64,000 nt of DNA from an uncultured Porphyromonadaceae bacterium (GTDB taxonomy: Bacteria; Bacteroidota; Bacteroidia; Bacteroidales; Muribaculaceae). The stretch lies in the NCBI GenBank assembly GCA_902495075.1, contig CABUVO010000014.1, forward strand, positions 36,056-100,055, in the 5' to 3' direction. The position numbers and the translations under genes are program-made. Position 1 is the first letter of the stretch; the number at the start of each line of letters is the position of its first letter. Of this stretch, positions 38,541-46,516 are shown one piece after another. Under the pieces are notes generated by a model. That model had not been told where the DNA came from and ran no database searches. It worked only from the letters and a program-made list of their open reading frames with translations.

Positions 38541-39517
38541 CTTTCCGGATTTTCATTTACAAAAGACAGATACTTGTCAACGACAAGCAGCGATATCATC
38601 CTTTCCCGTCTCGCATCGCTAAATTGAGCCACCCATTTTTTAGATTCCTCTGAAATCATCTTTGCTTCGTCTGGATGGTCAATGTAATATTTGATCTTCT
38701 CTCCGGCATCGGAGAAATCCGCAGCGATCTCTATGTAATGTTTTCCGGGCACAAGCTGCGAATGCATCAGCCAGCCTTCAACAGTAGGGCGAGGCATAAC
38801 CGGTACACAACCGGAAGCCATGATCCATTGAAGCGATGAAGCCATGTCATAACCCTCCAATGCCAAAATGAATTTGTATTTAAAATGTTCGGGAATTGAC
38901 ACAAATTTCGAGTGCCATCGCGAAGGATTACTTCGGTTAGTGTCTCCGAGATCAAACATATCATTGTCTGCCCATTGCTCGAAAAATCTTATTCTCTCCG
39001 GTTTGTTAAAGATATCACCCCGAAAAAAAAGCTTCGGAATCTTTTCATCAAAAGGAATCCGATCGTGCGGATGCAGCCAATGTCGGATTGAATCAAGATT
39101 GAGAATAACGGCATTATCCTCGTTCATACCATTTAATCTGCGGGCTTTGATAAGCGAAGGAACCTCCGGATTTTCCCAGACATCTCCTGCCTTGAAAGCG
39201 AGAATGGAATTCTTTGGAAAACAGCGCAGAGAACGCTGGGCATCAATGGAATAGCGACTTTGGAATTTTCTCACCTTCACATCTTTGAGAGCCACGCCTT
39301 TATCTTTCGGGATAACGAAAGGATCAGTTAGGCGGCAATATATGTCGCGACGCCAACGGAGATAATCTGCATCGAGACGCTTCTCCCAGTTGCGCAATAA
39401 TCTTTTGCGGCGCGCATTGAGCCAACTTCTGGGCACAAGATTATACATGGCTCCTTTCAAATAAAAGAAAAAAGCCATCTTTTTACCGGGCAGAATATAT
39501 TTCTCAACGATATTCAT
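38537..39517 (-). CDS. GT90-like (LPS-modifying, CAP10-type) glycosyltransferase
   Basis: A 326-residue protein with the Glyco_transf_90 pattern: KIPKLFFRGDIFNKPERIRF, then YKFILALEGYDMASSLQWIM, ASGCVPVMPRP and YYIDHPDEAKMISEESKKWV. Members transfer glucose or xylose to LPS or capsule, or to protein. It is first in the leftward arm and its stop overlaps the next start by 4 bp. A good -7 box sits 15 bp upstream. Confidence 0.86.
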   Translation of the reverse strand: MNIVEKYILPGKKMAFFFYLKGAMYNLVPRSWLNARRKRLLRNWEKRLDADYLRWRRDIYCRLTDPFVIPKDKGVALKDVKVRKFQSRYSIDAQRSLRCFPKNSILAFKAGDVWENPEVPSLIKARRLNGMNEDNAVILNLDSIRHWLHPHDRIPFDEKIPKLFFRGDIFNKPERIRFFEQWADNDMFDLGDTNRSNPSRWHSKFVSIPEHFKYKFILALEGYDMASSLQWIMASGCVPVMPRPTVEGWLMHSQLVPGKHYIEIAADFSDAGEKIKYYIDHPDEAKMISEESKKWVAQFSDARRERMISLLVVDKYLSFVNENPER

Positions 39518-39531
39518 ATTACAAAATTAAC

Positions 39532-39539
39532 TTAAAATT
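39532..39539 (-). promoter_or_regulatory. Putative -7 box of the leftward glycosyltransferase operon
   Basis: On the minus strand the sequence reads TAATTTTG, ending 15 bp before the ATG of the GT90-like gene. The very short leader would allow a short 5' UTR. Confidence 0.6.
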
Positions 39540-39561
39540 TAGAAATTCGGAAGTTTATGAG

Positions 39562-39569
39562 TAATTTTG
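39562..39569 (+). promoter_or_regulatory. Putative -7 box of the glutaminyl cyclase-like gene
   Basis: TAATTTTG on the plus strand, about 85 bp before the ATG. The leader contains a hairpin, TTCAACTTTCGC (39584-39595) with GCGTAAAGTTGAA (39598-39610), one bulged T. Confidence 0.6.
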
Positions 39570-39583
39570 CATAAATAATATCA

Positions 39584-39610
39584 TTCAACTTTCGCAAGCG
39601 TAAAGTTGAA
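39584..39610 (+). promoter_or_regulatory. Hairpin in the 5' leader of the cyclase-like gene
   Basis: Nine paired bases TTCAACTTT / AAAGTTGAA plus CGC / GCG close a very short loop. It lies between promoter and start codon and is not followed by a T-tract, so leader structure is more likely than a terminator. Function unknown. Confidence 0.45.
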
Positions 39611-39655
39611 GTTTAAAAGTTTAATTGCGCCGAGCGCAGTTTATAGGTTTATTTG

Positions 39656-40642
39656 ATGCTGATTAAGTGGAATATTAAATATTATCTGTTGACGTTGGTA
39701 TTGCTGGTGTCATGCGGCGCAAAGAAGGCAAATTCCACCGATGAGTCCGAAAATATCACCGGTTCTTCAGCGATTGATGCAGCTGGCGGAAGCAGCGTGG
39801 CGTTTGATGCTGACAGCGCATTCACCTATCTCAAAAGGCAGGTTGACTTCGGCCCTCGCGTACCCAACACAGATGCCCATCGTCTTGCCGGCGACTGGAT
39901 GATATCGGAATTGAAACGGCATGGGGCTGCCGTTATGGAGCAGCGCGCAGATCTCAAGGCGTTTGATGGCACGATGCTAAAAGCCCGCAACATTTTCGGT
40001 CAGTTCAATCCTGATATGGAAGACCGCACGTTATTGCTTGCGCATTACGACTGCCGTCCCTGGGCAGATGAGGATCCTGATCCTGAAAAAAGAAAGCAAC
40101 CTGTTGACGGAGCGAATGATGGGGCAAGCGGGGTTGCTGTGCTTCTCGAAATCGCCCGGCAACTTTCTAACGACAATCCCGGGAAAGGGATCGACATCCT
40201 ATTTGTCGATGCCGAAGACTGGGGTACGGAAGGAGTTGATGATTCCTGGGCAATGGGAACACGCTATTTTGTGGAGCATCCTATAAAAGACGGATATCTG
40301 CCTTCAAGAGTTATTGTGGCGGATATGGTAGGAGGCAAAGGGGCAAAGTTCCCGATAGAGTATTTCTCTCAACAATCTGCCCCCGCTCTTGTTACCACAA
40401 TATGGAATGCAGCTTCAGAGGCTGGTCACAGCGCGTTGTTTCCCCGTCAACTCGGAGGAGCGGTGACAGATGACCATGTGGAATTTATAAAACAAGGGAT
40501 TCCAGCGGTTGATATTATCGAGTATCATCCCCGTTCCGGATTCAATCCCCATTGGCACACATCAACCGACAATATCGACAATATCGATAAAAACACCCTC
40601 AAGGCGGTAGGAGAAACGATACTTAGGTATGTTAGGCGTTAG
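39656..40642 (+). CDS. M28-family lipoprotein, type II glutaminyl cyclase-like
   Basis: The ATG at 39656 gives a lipoprotein signal ending at LVSC (Cys20). The M28 fold and metal-binding sites are visible: LLLAHYDCRPWADEDPD, DGANDGASGVAVLLEIARQL, FVDAEDWGTEG, GAVTDDHVEFIKQGIPAVDI and the last ligand region HWHTSTDNIDNID. Length and motifs resemble the Bacteroidetes type II glutaminyl-peptide cyclotransferases, which form pyroglutamate at exported protein N-termini; an aminopeptidase is the alternative. The TAG stop (40640-40642) is inside a heptamer array. Confidence 0.85.
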   Translation: MLIKWNIKYYLLTLVLLVSCGAKKANSTDESENITGSSAIDAAGGSSVAFDADSAFTYLKRQVDFGPRVPNTDAHRLAGDWMISELKRHGAAVMEQRADLKAFDGTMLKARNIFGQFNPDMEDRTLLLAHYDCRPWADEDPDPEKRKQPVDGANDGASGVAVLLEIARQLSNDNPGKGIDILFVDAEDWGTEGVDDSWAMGTRYFVEHPIKDGYLPSRVIVADMVGGKGAKFPIEYFSQQSAPALVTTIWNAASEAGHSALFPRQLGGAVTDDHVEFIKQGIPAVDIIEYHPRSGFNPHWHTSTDNIDNIDKNTLKAVGETILRYVRR

Positions 40643-40740
40643 GTTTTAGGCATTAGGCGTTAGAAACTTTCGCAACAAATTTCTAAAACCTAAAGCCTAA
40701 AACCTAAAGCCTCGAATTAAACATTAACATTACACATTAT
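40631..40740. repeat. Mixed TAGGCGT/TAAACAT heptamer array upstream of tyrS
   Basis: The left arm (40631-40664) has TTAGGCG/TTAGGTT/TTAGGCA units, overlapping the stop of the upstream gene. The middle is TTTCGCAACAAATTTCTAAA (40668-40687), then CTAAAGC/CTAAAAC units to 40712, then AATTAAACATTAACATTACAC-type units of the other subclass to 40740. It ends 5 bp before the tyrS ATG, so it also forms the tyrS leader. Confidence 0.88.
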
Positions 40741-40745
40741 ACAAA

Positions 40746-42038
40746 ATGAATTTTATTGAAGAATTGACGTGGCGCGGCATGATCCACACAATGATGCCCG
40801 GCACAGATGAGCAACTTAATAAAGAGATGACCACAGCTTATCTCGGAATTGATCCGACAGCCGATTCTCTTCATATCGGACATCTCTGCGGAGTGATGAT
40901 GCTACGTCACTTCCAGCGTTGCGGTCACAAACCATTGGCTCTCGTAGGTGGCGCCACCGGTATGATCGGCGACCCTTCCGGTAAATCAGCTGAGCGCAAT
41001 CTTCTTGATGAGAAAACTCTTCGTCACAACCAGGAGGCTATCAAGAAACAGCTTGCCAAGTTCCTTGATTTCGAATCAGACGCGCCCAACCGCGCAGAGA
41101 TGGTCAACAATTACGACTGGACAAAAGAAGTGACTTTCCTGGATTTTGCCCGCGAAATCGGCAAGCACATCACCGTCAACTATATGATGGCGAAAGACAG
41201 CGTGCAGAAGCGTCTTAACGGTGAGGCACGCGATGGTCTCAGCTTCACGGAATTCACCTACCAACTTCTTCAGGGATTCGATTTCCTTCACCTTTATCAG
41301 GACAAGAACTGCAAACTTCAGCTCGGAGGATCCGATCAATGGGGAAACATCACCACAGGTGCAGAACTCATTCGCCGCAAACTCGGCGGTGAGGTATTCG
41401 CACTCACCTGTCCCCTTATCACAAAAGCCGACGGCGGCAAATTCGGCAAGACCGAAAGCGGCAACGTATGGCTTGATCCTCGCTACACTTCTCCCTACAA
41501 GTTCTATCAGTTCTGGCTCAACGTATCTGACACCGATGCCGAGAAATATCTGAAAATCTTTACTTTCCTTTCCAAAGAGGAGATCGAGGAACTTGTGCGT
41601 GAACATAATGAGAACCCCGGGGCACGTCCGCTTCAGAAGCGCCTTGCGAAAGAGGTAACAACGATGGTTCATAGCGAGAAAGATTACGAAGCTGCCGTTG
41701 AGGCGTCACAGATTCTTTTCGGCAACAATACCGGAGAGGCGTTGAAAGCTCTTGATGAGCAGACACTTCTTGACATCTTCGATGGCGTGCCTCGTTTTGT
41801 AATATCAAAGGCTGAACTCGAAGCAGGAATTCCGGTACTCGACCTTTTAGCTGTAAAGGCAACAGTGTTCCCATCGAAAGGTGAAGCGCGCAAGATGATC
41901 CAGGGCGGTGGTGTAAGCATCAACAAAGAGAAGCTTACAGATCCGACAGCGGTAATTGACGCTTCGACTCTTCTTGACGGTAAATATCTTCATATCCAGA
42001 AAGGCAAGAAAAATCACTTCCTACTGATAGCAGAATAA
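40746..42038 (+). CDS. tyrS: Tyrosine--tRNA ligase
   Basis: A class I synthetase that charges tRNA-Tyr. The HIGH motif (PTADSLHIGHLCGVM), the tyrosine pocket (YQLLQGFDFLHLY), GSDQWGNITTG and the KMSKS counterpart KFGKTESG (from about residue 232) are present. The C-terminal S4-like RNA-binding domain spans about 365-430 (FPSKGEARKMIQGGGVSINK). The length of 430 residues is normal. Its stop overlaps the next start (TAATG). Confidence 0.97.
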   Translation: MNFIEELTWRGMIHTMMPGTDEQLNKEMTTAYLGIDPTADSLHIGHLCGVMMLRHFQRCGHKPLALVGGATGMIGDPSGKSAERNLLDEKTLRHNQEAIKKQLAKFLDFESDAPNRAEMVNNYDWTKEVTFLDFAREIGKHITVNYMMAKDSVQKRLNGEARDGLSFTEFTYQLLQGFDFLHLYQDKNCKLQLGGSDQWGNITTGAELIRRKLGGEVFALTCPLITKADGGKFGKTESGNVWLDPRYTSPYKFYQFWLNVSDTDAEKYLKIFTFLSKEEIEELVREHNENPGARPLQKRLAKEVTTMVHSEKDYEAAVEASQILFGNNTGEALKALDEQTLLDIFDGVPRFVISKAELEAGIPVLDLLAVKATVFPSKGEARKMIQGGGVSINKEKLTDPTAVIDASTLLDGKYLHIQKGKKNHFLLIAE

Positions 42039-43042
42039 TGACAACCGCAGCCCAAGCACCCCTCGTATCAATAGTTGTGCCTAACTATAATTATGCACGA
42101 TATCTGAATGAACGTATGAACTCCATATTCAATCAGACATTGAAAGATTATGAAATCATACTTCTGGATGACGCATCTACTGATGGTTCACTTGATATCC
42201 TGAAAGAATATGCTAAAGATCCGAGAGTTGCCTCACTGACAGTAAATGCCACAAACACAGGTCTGCCCTTTCTTCAATGGAAGAAAGGTATAGACATGGC
42301 TCGAGGTAAATACATCTGGATTGCAGAAAGCGATGACAGTTGCACTCCTGAATTTCTTGCAACCTGCGTTGCGGAGCTTGAAAAAAATCCAAATGCCGTG
42401 ATAGCCTTTACGGGCAGCAACACCATCGATGAAAATGGAAATCCCGGTGAAATGGATTATGACCAATGGTATGGCAAGAAATTTATTTCCAGATTAGGCA
42501 ACGCAAAGAGCTTCGATGGAGAAAGATACGTCACCCACAATATGGCATGGCGAAATTATGTCTACAACGCGAGCGGCACAGTCTTCCGGCGCGATGCCGT
42601 ATCAGCCTGCGATAATTTAGATACATGTTTCAACATGAGGAATGCCGGAGACTGGTTCTTTTGGACGGCTCTGATGCAGCATGGCGAAGTAATTGAAATC
42701 TACCGTAAGCTTAATAAATTCAGGAGACACACCGGCAGCCAGACAGCCAAAGGGATAGTAAACGGAGCCATAAACGGCAACATATATCTCGAGGACATGA
42801 CTATCAGGAAATTCATAACGTCTGAATTCAAAATGAATTTTCTCAGAAAAATCCTGATTAAGGGAAACCTCTATAAGGCTCTTGTAAGAAGCGATGTCAC
42901 ACCGACTCAAAAAAAGGAACTGTTAAATACGGCGAAAAAAGAGTTACATATGTCGAAAGCAACATATGTCATCGACCGGATCAACAAATTTTTCTGGAAC
43001 TTTATTCCGGGAATAATATCTATGAAAAACGACAGATTGTAA
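42038..43042 (+). CDS. GT2 glycosyltransferase
   Basis: A 334-residue GT-A enzyme: VSIVVPNYNYARYLNERMNS, ILLDDASTDGSLDIL, WIAESDDSCTPEFL and GDWFFWTALMQHGEVIEIYR. The start codon overlaps the tyrS stop by 1 nt (TAATG), suggesting translational coupling to a housekeeping gene. A membrane-proximal C-terminal tail (about 265-334) is rich in Lys. A strong hairpin follows. The acceptor is unknown, probably a surface glycan. Confidence 0.9.
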   Translation: MTTAAQAPLVSIVVPNYNYARYLNERMNSIFNQTLKDYEIILLDDASTDGSLDILKEYAKDPRVASLTVNATNTGLPFLQWKKGIDMARGKYIWIAESDDSCTPEFLATCVAELEKNPNAVIAFTGSNTIDENGNPGEMDYDQWYGKKFISRLGNAKSFDGERYVTHNMAWRNYVYNASGTVFRRDAVSACDNLDTCFNMRNAGDWFFWTALMQHGEVIEIYRKLNKFRRHTGSQTAKGIVNGAINGNIYLEDMTIRKFITSEFKMNFLRKILIKGNLYKALVRSDVTPTQKKELLNTAKKELHMSKATYVIDRINKFFWNFIPGIISMKNDRL

Positions 43043-43073
43043 GAAGATTCCTAATTGCTATCGTTTTTCAACA

Positions 43074-43125
43074 AATAAAATTACGGGGCGAAGATATCGA
43101 GATATCTTCGCCCCGTAATTTTATT
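43074..43125 (+). terminator. 25-bp perfect hairpin between glycosyltransferase and the 411-residue gene
   Basis: AATAAAATTACGGGGCGAAG plus ATATC (43074-43098) pairs perfectly with 43101-43125, with only GA between the arms. A GC-rich core (GGGGCG/CGCCCC) has AT-rich flanks on both sides, so it can terminate in either direction. The next start codon is 8 bp downstream. Confidence 0.85.
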
Positions 43126-43133
43126 AAAAGGTT

Positions 43134-44369
43134 ATGAGAATTAGGAAAAGAATAGAGTTGGAAAAAATCAAGACATTCAAGAATGAACTTGCCCTTGGAA
43201 CTCCCGGTGAAAACGGGGAAAATCCGGATATAACGCCCGAAACACCGGATTGCGGCATTGAGTTTATGCTCGAAGGGGAAACGTTGGAGGGACACGGACC
43301 GCAGTCGTCGGCAATAATTACCGATGAAAACGGGAAAATCCATGGCAATATGGGTGGATGGCCCGAAGTGGAGGTTGCATTCTCTGTAGCAGAAAGCGAC
43401 ATACCAAGAGTCAACGCATGGTTCGACGACAATTATCAGGGAGTTTCCGCTCCTGAAAGCGCGTTGCTTCAGAAAAACCGTACCACAGCGGTTCATAATG
43501 CACTCAAAACATATTTCAGTGCAGCGCATTCATCGAATCTTTTTACCTCTCCTTTCAGAATCGGATGGAGATACAGATTCTCCGACAATTCTCTTTCAGA
43601 AATGCATGATTGCGGCTCTCTGGATTGTTTTCATACCGCCCCGCGTCTTCCGGTCACCACTCATCAACTGACCGACCAATATCTTCATACCCGCGCGCAG
43701 GTTAGAAACGTGCCTGCCCGACTTAATTACAGATTCAAATCGTCACCGGATTTATCTGCAATCCGCAACAAAATTTCCGCGGTTGAAGTGTACATTACTA
43801 AGCAGGCTGCGCTTTATGCGCCCGAAGCGGAAGTTGCCGGCATACGAAGCATCACCATTGACGGCTCTCCGCGCCGCTGCTGGCATTATGAAAGATATAC
43901 TGAAAACGACATCCGGTTACTCATTTCACAAGATAATGATTTCCGCAGGATAGCAGTAATTGCCATCGATGAAATCGAAGAAAATGATGAATTTTCTCCC
44001 CTCCCGATAGCACCCGGCGCACTAACAGATTTCTCAAAATTACCAAAACCGGATTCCACAACGAGCGAAGAGCCGTCAATGACAGGAAAGAGAATAAAAA
44101 TACTCACCGAACCGCTCCATCTCGATTATCCAGAAGATGAAAAAAGCGTTCGGTGCGTCACACTCAGAGGCGTATTCCAAAGAGAAACAATAAAGTTACG
44201 GCTGTATGCCTCTCAACATCGTGAAAAACGGCATCTCATTGCATCCGCCACCGGACCTTACCTCTATGGTATATATGGATCCAAATGGCGATGGTTTGAA
44301 ATCGAGATAGAAGCCACCATGCGTGAAGGCGACTTTTTCGAAGCCGTAACGTTCGAGTTTAATGTCTAA
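43134..44369 (+). CDS. Unrecognised 411-residue protein
   Basis: I do not recognise this family. There is no signal peptide and no membrane helix, so it is probably cytosolic. The N-terminal 60 residues are low-complexity, rich in Gly, Glu and Pro (GTPGENGENPDITPETPDCG). The rest is likely mostly beta structure with many aromatics and histidines (WRYRFSDNSLSEMHDCGSLD, RRCWHYERYTENDIRLLISQ, YGIYGSKWRWFEIEIEATMR). An ATG with an AAAAGG ribosome-binding-like sequence 5 bp upstream supports the start. It stands alone, bounded by a strong hairpin and an eight-unit repeat array that makes its stop codon. Confidence 0.75.
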   Translation: MRIRKRIELEKIKTFKNELALGTPGENGENPDITPETPDCGIEFMLEGETLEGHGPQSSAIITDENGKIHGNMGGWPEVEVAFSVAESDIPRVNAWFDDNYQGVSAPESALLQKNRTTAVHNALKTYFSAAHSSNLFTSPFRIGWRYRFSDNSLSEMHDCGSLDCFHTAPRLPVTTHQLTDQYLHTRAQVRNVPARLNYRFKSSPDLSAIRNKISAVEVYITKQAALYAPEAEVAGIRSITIDGSPRRCWHYERYTENDIRLLISQDNDFRRIAVIAIDEIEENDEFSPLPIAPGALTDFSKLPKPDSTTSEEPSMTGKRIKILTEPLHLDYPEDEKSVRCVTLRGVFQRETIKLRLYASQHREKRHLIASATGPYLYGIYGSKWRWFEIEIEATMREGDFFEAVTFEFNV

Positions 44370-44415
44370 TGTTTAATGTCTAATGTCTAATGCCTAATGC
44401 CTAATGCCTAATGCC
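44360..44415. repeat. Perfect eight-unit tandem heptamer array
   Basis: Eight 7-bp units in exact register: TAATGTC, TAATGTT, TAATGTC, TAATGTC, then TAATGCC four times. The second unit supplies the stop codon of the 411-residue gene (44367-44369). Confidence 0.95.
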
Positions 44416-44427
44416 TAACTTCCGGAT

Positions 44428-44694
44428 TCAACGTTTCTTGAAATAGTCGTTATACATTTTTATGCCAAAGACTATTGCAGAGCAAGTGGCTGTTATCAGA
44501 TTGGTAATGTAAAGAGGAGCGTTGCCAAGCATAAAACCCTGGATAACAAAGAACACTGATCCTAAGAACATCAGAAGGAAAGTAGGTAGCGCGATACCTT
44601 CTGTATCACGTGTGCGGATTGTATATATCGCCTGAGGCAGATATCCAAACACCATACATATTGCGGCTGCATAGCCGATGATCGTTACGAGCAT
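44428..44694 (-). CDS. SemiSWEET-like PQ-loop transporter
   Basis: An 88-residue protein with three membrane helices and the PQ-loop signature GYLPQAIYTIRTRDTEGI (Pro20-Gln21), as in bacterial SemiSWEET sugar transporters, which work as homodimers. The transported substrate (sucrose, glucose or other) is not determinable. It is flanked on both sides by heptamer arrays, with an 88-residue length typical for the family. Confidence 0.88.
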   Translation of the reverse strand: MLVTIIGYAAAICMVFGYLPQAIYTIRTRDTEGIALPTFLLMFLGSVFFVIQGFMLGNAPLYITNLITATCSAIVFGIKMYNDYFKKR

Positions 44695-44700
44695 TTCATG

Positions 44701-44809
44701 TAATGTTTAATTTGTAATGTGCAATGTGCAATGTGTAATTTTTAATGCTTAATGTGTAATTCGCAATGCCGAGTCAAACCATTAAACATTTAACATTAAA
44801 CATTAAAAA
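44701..44809. repeat. Heptamer repeat, inverted pair next to the DUF115-like gene
   Basis: The left arm (44701-44767) has TAATGTT/TAATTTG/TAATGTG/CAATGTG units; the right arm (44780-44808) has CATTAAA/CATTTAA/CATTAAA units, its reverse complement class. The minus-strand stop of the next gene abuts the right end. Confidence 0.85.
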
Positions 44810-45676
44810 TTATAATTGGGTTCTCGGGAAGGCATCAATAAAGGAGCCGGGGGTAGCATTAAGAATCTCGACACCGCGCGAATCTGCATAGTCCTTTACT
44901 GCGAAATAGCTGCGAAAAGCAATAGAGAAACTTTCATATATCTGATGCAGGTGGATATCCTTATAAAGACTCTCCACGCGATCGCGCTCTTTCTCATTAT
45001 CACGATAGAAATGCGGCTGCACCGATACCACACGATTATTATCTGTTACCCAAAGTGTTTTGCTCCAGCTATGATCAGCCCCTGTAAGCAGAATTCTGGA
45101 ATAACCCTCACGCATGGCAGTCATCAGCGACGGTACCAATACATTGCGAGGTCTTGGCATTGCGAGTCCTCGTGCATACAGAAATTTCATAAGCCATTTC
45201 CACCCTGATGCAGGTGTTAAATTAAAATACTTCACCTCAACACTCTCGGGCAAATCCATAAGATCTTTCGACTTCCTTTGCTTTACGGGAACATAGAGCG
45301 TCATATTCCAGTCTACGCGACGCAACGCCGACCATATTTCCTCAACATTTCCTTGTTTTTCGGCCTGGAAGAAAAGTCCATCGGCAAGAAGATGCATCTT
45401 GGGTTTAAGGCTAAAGAAATCTTGAGTAAGCGGAGCGAAATTCACTGAAAGAAGATCGTGATTCAAGAGCACATCCCTATGATTATCAATCGCATCACGA
45501 AGCGACGGACCATTTCCCATCACTATCAATGTGCCTTTTTTTCCAGAGGATGCAGCCGATGGTTTTCCAGACATCAGCACAACCTTCAACACCGAAGCCG
45601 CAGAATCTGCAAATACCCCCAGAGCTCTCTTTATTTTATCAACTTTTCCCATCAATTTTAATTCTAAATTCTCCAC
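44810..45676 (-). CDS. DUF115/MptE-like protein
   Basis: A 288-residue protein with the GxGPSL signature VMGNGPSLRDAI and a Rossmann-like region (LLADGLFFQ, LTPASGWKWLMKFLYARGL, ILLTGADHSWSKTLWV). This resembles DUF115 (6-hydroxymethylpterin pyrophosphokinase MptE-like) proteins, which in many Bacteroidetes are linked to surface polysaccharide or flagellin glycosylation as sugar transferases. The 45652 ATG is an alternative start. It is divergent from ferritin (122-bp gap). The role in glycan assembly is inference. Confidence 0.72.
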   Translation of the reverse strand: MENLELKLMGKVDKIKRALGVFADSAASVLKVVLMSGKPSAASSGKKGTLIVMGNGPSLRDAIDNHRDVLLNHDLLSVNFAPLTQDFFSLKPKMHLLADGLFFQAEKQGNVEEIWSALRRVDWNMTLYVPVKQRKSKDLMDLPESVEVKYFNLTPASGWKWLMKFLYARGLAMPRPRNVLVPSLMTAMREGYSRILLTGADHSWSKTLWVTDNNRVVSVQPHFYRDNEKERDRVESLYKDIHLHQIYESFSIAFRSYFAVKDYADSRGVEILNATPGSFIDAFPRTQL

Positions 45677-45695
45677 AAAATTGCGAAATAATTGT

Positions 45696-45703
45696 TATTT
45701 TTG
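45696..45703 (+). promoter_or_regulatory. Putative -7 box of the ferritin gene
   Basis: TATTTTTG matches TAnnTTTG and gives a leader of about 90 nt before the ATG at 45799. No iron-responsive operator was recognised. Confidence 0.45.
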
Positions 45704-45798
45704 CAAAAATAATTTTGGGCAGTATGTTTAATATTATAGCACGACTTCCCTCATCTTATAAATTCGACAATTTAGACAATTTTAAACAAGTATTAAAA

Positions 45799-46317
45799 AT
45801 GACAATCGATCAAAAACTTGCAGATGCAATCAACGACCAGATTAATGCAGAATTCTGGTCAGCGTTCCTTTACCTTTCAATGGCTTGCTACTGGGAGCAG
45901 CAAGGTCGCAGTGGAGTCGCAAACTGGTTTAAAGTGCAGTTTAAGGAAGAGCAGGCTCATGCAGAAATCTTCATCGACTATCTGCACGCACGTGGAGGAG
46001 AAGTAAAGCTTCAGCCGATCGACAAGATGAAACAGACCTGGGATTCTCTTGAAGAAACATTCAGCGACACACTTACACATGAGATGGGCGTCACAAAACG
46101 CATCAATGATCTTTATGCCCTTGCTGAGGAAGAGAAAGATTATGCCACACGACAGATGCTCAACTGGTATATTGCAGAGCAGGTAGAGGAAGAACACAAC
46201 GTGCAGGATATCCTCGACAACCTCAAGCTCGTGAACGGGGATGGCACAGGCATCCTTCAGATTGATCGAGAACTCGCCGCTCGCACATATGTTGCACCCA
46301 GCATAGCAAAGGATTAA
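45799..46317 (+). CDS. ftnA: Ferritin (non-haem, FtnA-like)
   Basis: The iron-storage protein assembles into a 24-subunit shell and oxidises Fe(II). The ATG at 45799 is chosen because the protein then starts MTIDQKLADAINDQINAEF, the normal ferritin N-terminus; an upstream open frame from 45529 is antisense to the DUF115-like gene. The ferroxidase ligands Glu18, Glu51 and His54 (EEQAHAEIF) are in place, offset one residue from E. coli FtnA, and Glu/Gln ligands of the later helices are present (QVEEEHNVQDIL). Length 172 residues. Confidence 0.96.
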   Translation: MTIDQKLADAINDQINAEFWSAFLYLSMACYWEQQGRSGVANWFKVQFKEEQAHAEIFIDYLHARGGEVKLQPIDKMKQTWDSLEETFSDTLTHEMGVTKRINDLYALAEEEKDYATRQMLNWYIAEQVEEEHNVQDILDNLKLVNGDGTGILQIDRELAARTYVAPSIAKD

Positions 46318-46356
46318 CTCTTTGATAAAACAGACAGAAATCAGTCAAATTTAAAA

Positions 46357-46396
46357 AGAATAATAATTATGGAAAAATTTCCGTAATTATTATTCT
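46357..46396 (+). terminator. Hairpin after ferritin
   Basis: AGAATAATAATTA (46357-46369) pairs with TAATTATTATTCT (46384-46396), extended inwards by GGAAA/TTTCC around a tiny loop. It is AT-rich, and no strong T-tract follows on the plus strand, so termination strength is uncertain. Confidence 0.6.
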
Positions 46397-46413
46397 ATTT
46401 GAAAAATTTTGAC

Positions 46414-46421
46414 TAATTTTG
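46414..46421 (+). promoter_or_regulatory. Putative -7 box of pckA
   Basis: TAATTTTG precedes the pckA ATG by about 95 bp. The leader (46431-46500) holds purine-rich AGGTAAC/AGGTAAA repeats like those at 12022. Confidence 0.6.
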
Positions 46422-46516
46422 CATCGAATAGATAACAGGGGAAAGGGAATAGGTAACAGGTAAAGGTAAACTAAAAGGCAAAATAACATTAAAACCCAAA
46501 TAAATATCTAAGATTT

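Noticed and set aside
44360..44415. CRISPR array
   Set aside because: The tandem units are 7 bp with no spacers; no cas genes are in the window.
45529..45798. Extended N-terminus of ferritin
   Set aside because: The extra 90 residues are antisense to the DUF115-like gene and not ferritin-like; the ATG at 45799 gives the normal ferritin start.
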